From an uncultured Solobacterium sp. (lineage in GTDB: Bacteria; Bacillota_I; Bacilli_A; Erysipelotrichales; Erysipelotrichaceae), in the NCBI GenBank assembly GCA_937895985.1, contig CALBKL010000245.1, positions 1-5,076 of the forward strand: a DNA stretch of 5,076 nt, read 5' to 3'. Below the pieces are notes generated by a model. It saw only the letters and a program-made list of their open reading frames with translations, made no database searches and was not told where the DNA came from. Each line of letters starts with the position of its first letter. Positions within the stretch are counted from its first letter, which is position 1. Positions 1 through 5,076 of the stretch are shown here, piece by piece. The position numbers were made by a program, and so were the translations under genes.

Positions 1-26
1 TCAGAGCACTGATAGGAGTGAGATAA
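1..26 (+). other. probable 3' tail of an upstream gene (brxA expected)
   Basis: Too little sequence is present to identify a protein. Two readings would end a gene here: frame 1 reads Ser-Glu-His and then has tandem stops (TGA at 10-12, TAG at 13-15), and frame 3 reads Arg-Ala-Leu-Ile-Gly-Val-Arg and stops at TAA 24-26, overlapping the brxB ATG. Either would put the upstream gene directly against brxB, as expected for translational coupling. In type 1 BREX operons the gene before brxB is normally brxA (DUF1819), so that is the inferred identity. It rests on gene order alone and not on any residues seen. Confidence 0.3.
14..18 (+). promoter_or_regulatory. ribosome binding site of brxB
   Basis: AGGAG lies 7 bases before the ATG at 26, a near-ideal Shine-Dalgarno site. 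It supports ATG 26 as the start even though the same frame stays open upstream to the window edge. The site overlaps the frame 1 tandem stop codons, so brxB translation may be coupled to that of the preceding gene. Confidence 0.85.
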
Positions 27-604
27 TGGCAGACTTAGCGGCACGACTTGATGAGATGGAGATAGAAATTAAAAAGCCAAAGTTTCGACAAAGTAGTGGA
101 AGAGCAAATGAAGTAAATTACTGGGTATTTGATTATCCGCCGGAAAAAGAAATGGAAGTGCGTGATCGAATCAAATATCTGAAAAATAAAAATAAGAATA
201 GTTCAGATGATTTCAAACTGGTTGTGTTCGATCTCTATGATATCGTCATTGATTTCTTGGAAAAGAAGAATTATATGGAGAAATGCTTTGATTTCGAGAA
301 GAAAAAAGGGTTGGAACGAATTACAAAAGCGGTAAGTAACTCTATGAAGTTTAATGACGATGACAGCATCATCGTGCAGTACATAAAAGATAATACTCCG
401 GACAATGCAATCGTATTTTTAACCGGAATTGGAAAATGCTATCCAATTCTACGATCACATAAAGTACTGAATAATTTACATCAGGCTTTTGTGAAGGCAC
501 CGGTGGTCATGTTCTTTCCGGGAACATATAACGAACAGGAACTGATTCTCTTTAATGAGATTAAAGACGATAACTACTACAGAGCGTTTAAGCTCGTGAA
601 GTAA
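26..604 (+). CDS. brxB: BREX protein BrxB (DUF1788 family)
   Basis: This 192-residue protein is recognised as BrxB, a small cytoplasmic component of type 1 BREX phage defence. Family-like blocks occur in order: an N-terminal segment with NYWVFDYPPE (31-40) followed by EMEVRDRI (42-49); a central FLTGIGKCYPILRSHKVLNN (131-150); the hydrophobic PVVMFFPGTY (159-168); and the C-terminal DDNYYRAFKLV (181-191). The length matches the roughly 200 residues usual for the family. No signal peptide, membrane segment or recognisable catalytic motif is visible, and its biochemical activity is not established. In studied systems BrxB is required for defence and is thought to act in a complex with BrxC and PglZ. 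The start is ATG 26 because a good AGGAG site precedes it. The next gene is brxC, 92 bases downstream, and the pairing supports the call. The stop codon lies inside an inverted repeat. The gene looks intact. Confidence 0.93.
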   Translation: MADLAARLDEMEIEIKKPKFRQSSGRANEVNYWVFDYPPEKEMEVRDRIKYLKNKNKNSSDDFKLVVFDLYDIVIDFLEKKNYMEKCFDFEKKKGLERITKAVSNSMKFNDDDSIIVQYIKDNTPDNAIVFLTGIGKCYPILRSHKVLNNLHQAFVKAPVVMFFPGTYNEQELILFNEIKDDNYYRAFKLVK

Positions 605-622
605 AAATCAAAGATTTTTACT
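600..622 (+). repeat. inverted repeat over the brxB stop codon
   Basis: A perfect 10-base inverted repeat (600-609 with 613-622) has a 3-base AAA spacer and includes the brxB TAA at 602-604. It could form a short A/U-rich hairpin in the mRNA. The stem has only two or three G/C pairs and its T run is inside the stem, not after it, so it does not look like an effective intrinsic terminator. Read-through into brxC is expected. A role in mRNA processing or in damping re-initiation is possible but unproven. Confidence 0.6.
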
Positions 623-623
623 C

Positions 624-673
624 GTGGCAGTCGCCAGATGCTAAAGCAAGATTCGTATCTGGCTCGTTGCTAC
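624..673 (+). repeat. inverted repeat / predicted mRNA hairpin before brxC
   Basis: Two nested arms can pair. The inner stem is 633-641 with 655-663 (GCCAGAT against ATCTGGC, then one G-U and one C-G pair), 9 pairs around a 13-base loop. The outer stem is 624-629 with 668-673, 6 pairs including one G-U, separated from the inner stem by a small 3/4-base internal loop. No T run follows, so it is not a rho-independent terminator. It ends 10 bases before the brxC ribosome binding site, leaving that site unpaired. This could be an mRNA-stabilising or processing structure or part of a control element for brxC; no function is shown. Confidence 0.6.
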
Positions 674-683
674 CGCGTAAATT

Positions 684-688
684 GGAGG
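684..688 (+). promoter_or_regulatory. ribosome binding site that fixes the brxC start
   Basis: GGAGG lies 8 bases before ATG 697. It decides the start against the longer in-frame TTG at 667, which has no Shine-Dalgarno site and would itself sit within the right arm of the predicted hairpin at 624-673. Confidence 0.9.
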
Positions 689-696
689 AACGAAAA

Positions 697-3600
697 ATGC
701 AAATCAAAGATATGTTTGCCAAGAAGATTGATCGTGAGATTCAGGGAGTCATCATTGTTGGTCAAGGGGAAGAAACGAATGTGGCACAGGAGCTAGAAGA
801 GTACGTTGTCACAAGAGAATTGCAGAAGCATTTTGCTGATTTCTTTTCCGCATATAAAAAAGGAATTAACGGAAACACAGCTAAGATGGGTGTCTGGATT
901 TCCGGTTTCTTTGGAAGTGGTAAATCTCATTTCCTAAAGATTTTATCCTACCTTTTGGATAACAAGCAGGTCGGAGATAAGAGAGCACTGGATTATTTTA
1001 TTGATGATAAAAAGATTATTGATCCTATGGTTCTCGCTGACATGAAACTTGCGGCAGAAACACCTGCGGATGTTGTACTTTTTAATATTGATTCCAAGAG
1101 TGAATCCAATGGAAAGCAGAACAAGGATGCTATTGTTAATGTGTTCCTGAAAGTGTTCAATGAGATGCAGGGATTCTGTGGTTCCATGCCTCACGTTGCT
1201 GACTTGGAAAGAAGACTCACAGAAGCGGGAATATTTGATAAATTCAAAGCTGCTTTTGAAGATGAATATGGTGATCCTTGGGAAGAGTCTCGTCAGGATT
1301 TTGACTTTATTCAGGACAGTGTAGTTGACGCACTTGTGTCTATAGACTTCATGAGTGAAGTAGTTGCGAGAAACTGGTGTGAGAAGGCAATGGCGCCTTA
1401 CACAATCAGCATTGAAGATTTTGCAAAGAGAGTAAAAGCTTACATCGACAGACAGGGAAAGAATCGTCACGTTGTTTTCCTTGTAGATGAGATTGGCCAG
1501 TATATTGGTGATGATTCTAAGTTGATGCTGAACCTACAGACCGTGACAGAAGAACTTGGAAAAGAATGTATGGGTAAAGCTTGGGTGATTGTTACATCTC
1601 AGCAGGATATTGACTCTATCACAAAAGTAAAGGGGAATGACTTCTCTAAGATTCAGGGGCGTTTTGATACACGTCTTTCTTTGTCATCTGCAAACGTAGA
1701 TGCAGTTATTAAAAAGAGAATTTTGGATAAGACAGAAACCGCAGCTCAGGCTCTTCGTCTTCTTTATGAACAGAAGGCTACTATTATTAAAAATTTGATT
1801 GTATTTAATGATGGTGTAGAGAAGAAGTTGTATGCAAATGAAAATGATTTTGCAGAAGTGTATCCGTTTGTTCCATACCAGTTTAATTTACTAGCGAGTG
1901 TTCTGACATCGATTCGTACGCATGGAGCATCCGGTAAGCATCTATCAGAAGGTGAACGTTCCATGCTTGCTCTTTTCAAAGAGTCTGCAACAAAGCTAAA
2001 GAATTGTGAGATGGGAGTGATTGTACCGTTCCATCGTTTCTATGATGCTTTGGAGAACTTCCTGGATCACAGTCACAAGGGGGTTATCAGTAAGGCGTAT
2101 GAGAACAGCTATATTAATCCGGATAATAAAGAAGAAGATGTATTTGCTATCAATGTTTTAAAGACCTTGTTCATGATCAAGTATGTTCTTGAGATTGAAT
2201 CTAATATCGATAACATCACCAGTCTGATGATTGAAAATATTGATGATGACCGTATCGAACTGAAGGATAGAGTAGAAGAAGCTCTTAAGGTTCTGATACG
2301 CCAGATGTTGGTACAGAAGAACGGCAATCTCTATGTCTTCCTGACAGATGAGGAACAGGAAATCAATAATGAAATTGAAAAAGAAAACGTGGAGATGCCG
2401 GAGGTTATTACAAAAATTGCTGAGATGATTTTTGAGGATATCTTTACCGATAAGAAGTATCGTTACCCTGCATTCAATGGTAGATATTCCTTCTCCTTCA
2501 ATCAGGTGGTCGATGATCGTCCTTACAAATCAAATCAGAACTTTGATATCGGACTTCGTATCCTGACACCTTGGTATGACGGTGGAATGGATGATGCTAC
2601 ACTTCGAATGATGTCTGGTCAGGGAAAGGAAGTATTGCTTGTCCTTCCGAATGATGATGAGTTCCTGACAGAGATGCGTGTGTACTTAAAGATTGAGCGT
2701 TTCCTGCGTAAGAATACTTCTACACAGCTTGCTAAGTATGAAACCATCAAAGAAGCAAAACGTGTGGAGATGAGAGAGCGTAATGCGAATGCTAAGCTCT
2801 ATCTTATGGAGGGACTCAAAGAGGCAATTATATATGTAAATGGTGATGTCGCCCGTGTTGCAGCAAAGGATGTCACATCCAGAATTAATGAAGCTATCGG
2901 ACGTTTGGTTCAGACGGTTTATCATAAACTGTCTTATATCGATACTGCCATGGGTGAAGCAGAAATCAGAAAGATGATGCTCACAACCAATCAGTTTTCT
3001 CTACAGTTAGAAGGTGGTACAGAAGCAAATGCACATGCATTGGATGATGTGCAGGGGTATATTGCGATGAATTCGCATAACCATATGAAGACCTCGATGA
3101 AGTCGGTTAAGGACCGATTCATGAAGGCTCCATACGGTTTCGTGGAAGATGACATTGACTGGCTTGTTGCACGTCTCTTTAAGAGAGGAGATCTTGCATT
3201 CACAGTTAATGGTGTGTCTGTAAATCTCAATAATAAGTCTGAAGAAGAAATTATAGGATATATCACGAAGAAAGCTTTTGTTGAAAAGCTTCTCATGGAA
3301 GAACGCGTTCGTGTCAGCGAGAAGGATAAGAAAGCTGTTCGTGATGTTATGAAAGAAGTATTCCATACTACTGTATCGGCAGAGGGTGAGGATACGATTA
3401 TGAAGAATTTCCAGAGATATGCATCCAACATGGTTAATGAGATGGATAAGCTGGAAGTCTATTATAAGCAATACGATTATCCGGGAAAGAAGGTCTTGGA
3501 TATTGGAAAACGATTGATGCAGTCTGTGGTTCAGATCACTAGTGCACAGGAGTTCTTTGGCTATGTGTCAAAGATGCGAGAATCATTCATTGATCTGGCG

Positions 3601-4350
3601 GAGGATTATGAGCCAGTCAAAGCATTCTTCAATGGAGAACAGCAGACAATCTTTATGCGTGCTCTGGATATGCTTGCTATTTATGATGACAGCAAAACTT
3701 ATATCGTGAATGCAGATATAGAAGCAGTTGTTGCGAAGATGCGCGGGATTGTAAAACAAGATAAGCCTTACAAGAATATTCCTCAGCTTCCGGAACTTCG
3801 TGAGCAGTTCATGAACGCTTATGCAAAGGTACTGGAAGTTGAAGAAGTACCGGTACTGGATTCGATAGATCAGTCCAGACAGCGTGTGTTGGAAGTGCTG
3901 AATACAAAGGAATATGCAGATCAGAAGAAGGAGCACTATCTGAATCAGTTTGTAGAGATTCGTCAGGGTGCAGAGCACTGCAACAATGTATCGTTTCTCA
4001 GAAGCTTTGCAGATAAGGCAGAAGCATTGAAAATTCGTCTCATGAATGAGATGGATATGTTGGATCGCCAGATTGCTGAAAAAAAACAGGCAGAGGAGAT
4101 TCGTAGAATCGAAGAAGAGGCGAAAAAGCATGGCGCTGATGTAACAGATACAGAAGTGGCTCACAAGGTCGCTGAACAGAAAGCGCAGTTCAAGGTCCGC
4201 AAGACAAAGAATGTTTCTATTAAGAAGATGACAGGTACTTCTTCTTGGCGATTGGAAAATACACAGGATGTAGATAGATACATTGAAGCACTTAGAAAGA
4301 CTCTCGTAGCTCAACTTGATGAGGATACGATTGTTAATGTTGAGTTCTAA
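697..4350 (+). CDS. brxC: BREX system P-loop ATPase BrxC
   Basis: This 1217-residue protein is BrxC, the large AAA+-like ATPase of type 1 BREX, acting in the cytoplasm with BrxB, PglX and PglZ in phage restriction and host DNA marking. The N-terminus MQIKDMFAKKIDREIQGVI is typical. Walker A is GFFGSGKS (70-77, Lys76, Ser77) and Walker B is VVFLVDE (259-265, Asp264-Glu265). VIVTSQQ (297-303) is a candidate sensor 1, and Arg322 or Arg326 in GRFDTRL a candidate arginine finger; these last two are inferences. Conserved-looking blocks FVPYQF (391-396) and GERSML (419-424) follow. The C-terminal part is charged and helical, with a likely coiled coil around 1109-1150. Length fits the family, about 1200. 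ATG 697 is chosen over TTG 667 because of the GGAGG at 684-688 and the family N-terminus. All ATPase motifs appear intact. An A8 tract (4079-4086) lies in the coiled-coil codons. Confidence 0.95.
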   Translation: MQIKDMFAKKIDREIQGVIIVGQGEETNVAQELEEYVVTRELQKHFADFFSAYKKGINGNTAKMGVWISGFFGSGKSHFLKILSYLLDNKQVGDKRALDYFIDDKKIIDPMVLADMKLAAETPADVVLFNIDSKSESNGKQNKDAIVNVFLKVFNEMQGFCGSMPHVADLERRLTEAGIFDKFKAAFEDEYGDPWEESRQDFDFIQDSVVDALVSIDFMSEVVARNWCEKAMAPYTISIEDFAKRVKAYIDRQGKNRHVVFLVDEIGQYIGDDSKLMLNLQTVTEELGKECMGKAWVIVTSQQDIDSITKVKGNDFSKIQGRFDTRLSLSSANVDAVIKKRILDKTETAAQALRLLYEQKATIIKNLIVFNDGVEKKLYANENDFAEVYPFVPYQFNLLASVLTSIRTHGASGKHLSEGERSMLALFKESATKLKNCEMGVIVPFHRFYDALENFLDHSHKGVISKAYENSYINPDNKEEDVFAINVLKTLFMIKYVLEIESNIDNITSLMIENIDDDRIELKDRVEEALKVLIRQMLVQKNGNLYVFLTDEEQEINNEIEKENVEMPEVITKIAEMIFEDIFTDKKYRYPAFNGRYSFSFNQVVDDRPYKSNQNFDIGLRILTPWYDGGMDDATLRMMSGQGKEVLLVLPNDDEFLTEMRVYLKIERFLRKNTSTQLAKYETIKEAKRVEMRERNANAKLYLMEGLKEAIIYVNGDVARVAAKDVTSRINEAIGRLVQTVYHKLSYIDTAMGEAEIRKMMLTTNQFSLQLEGGTEANAHALDDVQGYIAMNSHNHMKTSMKSVKDRFMKAPYGFVEDDIDWLVARLFKRGDLAFTVNGVSVNLNNKSEEEIIGYITKKAFVEKLLMEERVRVSEKDKKAVRDVMKEVFHTTVSAEGEDTIMKNFQRYASNMVNEMDKLEVYYKQYDYPGKKVLDIGKRLMQSVVQITSAQEFFGYVSKMRESFIDLAEDYEPVKAFFNGEQQTIFMRALDMLAIYDDSKTYIVNADIEAVVAKMRGIVKQDKPYKNIPQLPELREQFMNAYAKVLEVEEVPVLDSIDQSRQRVLEVLNTKEYADQKKEHYLNQFVEIRQGAEHCNNVSFLRSFADKAEALKIRLMNEMDMLDRQIAEKKQAEEIRRIEEEAKKHGADVTDTEVAHKVAEQKAQFKVRKTKNVSIKKMTGTSSWRLENTQDVDRYIEALRKTLVAQLDEDTIVNVEF
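4079..4086 (+). other. A8 homopolymer in brxC, possible slippage site
   Basis: Eight consecutive A bases span GAA AAA AAA in the coiled-coil coding part of brxC (Lys1129-Lys1130). It is the longest homopolymer I noticed in the window. A shift to the -1 frame would reach TAG at 4104-4106 after six codons and give about 1136 residues; a +1 shift also meets an early stop. In-frame reading is intact here, and lysine-rich coiled coils often carry such runs by chance, so function is speculative. Confidence 0.3.
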
Positions 4351-4360
4351 TTACGAGATA

Positions 4361-4366
4361 AAGGAG
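4361..4366 (+). promoter_or_regulatory. ribosome binding site of pglX
   Basis: AAGGAG, continuing as AGAG, lies in the 27-base gap after the brxC stop, about 9-11 bases before ATG 4378 depending on the register used. The spacing is slightly long but acceptable. No terminator or promoter fits in this gap, so pglX is read from the same transcript as brxC. Confidence 0.8.
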
Positions 4367-4377
4367 AGAGCAAAGGT

Positions 4378-5076
4378 ATGAATAAATCATCCATCAAAAA
4401 CTTTGCGATCTGGGCTAGAAATAAGCTCATTGCAGATATCAGTTACCGTGCAGGATTGATGGGTATTACGGCAGACGGTATTAAAAATGCTCTGCCTCAG
4501 TCCACAGGTACCACTGAATTTTATGATATTGGAACCGCAGAGCCTTATTCGATCATTGGAGATGAGGTGAAGCAGAGAAGAAAACTGTTAGAGGTGATCC
4601 GACAAAAGGAAAAGGATACCGACTATCAGACTGCTTATAAATACATCATTGAAGAGGTTGCCTATACCTGGTTCAATCGTTTGATTGCGATTCGTTTTAT
4701 GGAAGTGAATGATTATCTTCCTTCCCACATGCGTGTCCTTTCCTCTGATACAGGAAAATTGGAACCGGATATTGTCACAAATCCTTTTGATGCCGAACTG
4801 GAATTCACAGGAGACGAAGAGCAGATCATCATGCAGTTGAAAAATGATAATCATCTTGATGATCTTTTCCGTATGCTTTTCATCAAGCAGTGTAATGCGC
4901 TAAATACGTTGTTGCCGGCACTGTTTGAAAAGACAAAGGATTATACAGAAGTACTACTGAATCTCTCGGCTATTGATCAGGAAGGTGTTATCTACAAGCT
5001 TGTTCACGATATTGATGAGGATGAATTTAATATTGAAAAATGTGGACAGGTGGAGATTATCGGCTGGTTGTATCAG
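4378..5076 (+). CDS. pglX: BREX-1 adenine-specific DNA methyltransferase PglX, N-terminal part
   Basis: The first 233 codons are open to the window edge, so the gene is partial at its 3' end; BREX-1 PglX proteins are usually about 1200 residues. PglX (BrxX) is the N6-adenine DNA methyltransferase that marks host DNA at an asymmetric motif and is needed for self/non-self discrimination in most type 1 systems. The N-terminal region matches the family: IKNFAIWARNKLI (6-18), AYTWFNRLIAIRFMEVNDYL (95-114), FRMLFIKQCNALNTLLPALF (163-182) and EIIGWLYQ (226-233). The S-adenosylmethionine-binding and NPPY catalytic motifs of the family lie further downstream and cannot be checked here. ATG 4378 follows an AAGGAG site and begins 27 bases after brxC, consistent with the type 1 order brxB-brxC-pglX. 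Nothing in the visible part suggests decay. A type IIG restriction-methylase is the nearest alternative, but the context argues for PglX. Confidence 0.92.
   Translation, partial: MNKSSIKNFAIWARNKLIADISYRAGLMGITADGIKNALPQSTGTTEFYDIGTAEPYSIIGDEVKQRRKLLEVIRQKEKDTDYQTAYKYIIEEVAYTWFNRLIAIRFMEVNDYLPSHMRVLSSDTGKLEPDIVTNPFDAELEFTGDEEQIIMQLKNDNHLDDLFRMLFIKQCNALNTLLPALFEKTKDYTEVLLNLSAIDQEGVIYKLVHDIDEDEFNIEKCGQVEIIGWLYQ

Noticed and set aside
600..622. Intrinsic terminator at the end of brxB
   Set aside because: The stem is almost all A/T and its T run is part of the stem, with no T run after it. The operon context also requires read-through into brxC.
605..696. Internal promoter for brxC
   Set aside because: No convincing -35/-10 pair with proper spacing was seen in the gap; the A/T-rich parts are explained by the inverted repeat.
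943..1470. Reverse-strand open frame of 175 codons within brxC
   Set aside because: It lies wholly antisense to the conserved ATPase domain, has no recognisable domain or ribosome binding site, and its composition is that of a shadow frame.
3007..3471. Overlapping reverse-strand open frames of about 150 codons
   Set aside because: Two different reverse frames are open over the same brxC stretch, which fits lack of stops by composition. Neither has family-like motifs.
3846..3857. Perfect 12-base palindrome AGTACCGGTACT flanked by a repeated GGTACTGGA
   Set aside because: It lies in brxC coding sequence for Glu/Val/Pro/Val/Leu residues, is isolated, and is short enough to arise by chance. No operator role is indicated.
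3583..4314. Reverse-strand open frame of 243 codons, rich in Leu, Ile, Cys and Phe, resembling a membrane protein
   Set aside because: It is antisense to the charged C-terminal part of brxC. Complementing Glu/Lys-rich codons yields hydrophobic and cysteine-rich shadow translations, so the apparent membrane character is an artefact.
4588..4854. Reverse-strand open frame of 88 codons within pglX
   Set aside because: It is antisense to well-recognised PglX N-terminal sequence and has no supporting features.

Overview
The window holds the front-middle part of a type 1 BREX (bacteriophage exclusion) defence operon. All genes lie on the + strand: brxB (complete), brxC (complete) and the first 233 codons of pglX/brxX (cut by the window end). 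These calls rest on recognising family-specific sequence blocks by eye; no database search was run. Base composition is moderately AT-rich, ribosome binding sites are strong AGGAG/GGAGG types, and AGA codons for arginine are common. This suggests a low-GC Firmicute, plausibly a gut Clostridia/Lachnospiraceae member, but the taxon is an inference.

Layout: bases 1-25 contain the brxB ribosome binding site and probably the last codons of an upstream gene, which in type 1 BREX loci is normally brxA. brxB runs 26-604. A 92-base gap (605-696) follows, with no gene or recognisable promoter but two consecutive inverted repeats (600-622 and 624-673) able to fold in the mRNA, and then a clear GGAGG site. 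brxC runs 697-4350; an upstream in-frame TTG at 667 is rejected as its start. A 27-base gap with a ribosome binding site leads to pglX at 4378, which is open to the end of the window. The tight spacing and shared strand indicate one transcript.

How they work together: in type 1 BREX, PglX is the N6-adenine methyltransferase that marks host DNA at an asymmetric motif. BrxC is a large P-loop ATPase and BrxB a small accessory protein; both are needed, with the phosphatase-like PglZ, for defence and in most tested systems for methylation. pglZ and brxL would be expected downstream of this window. The system itself is described. What is less ordinary here is the structured brxB-brxC gap and an A8 tract near the 3' end of brxC.
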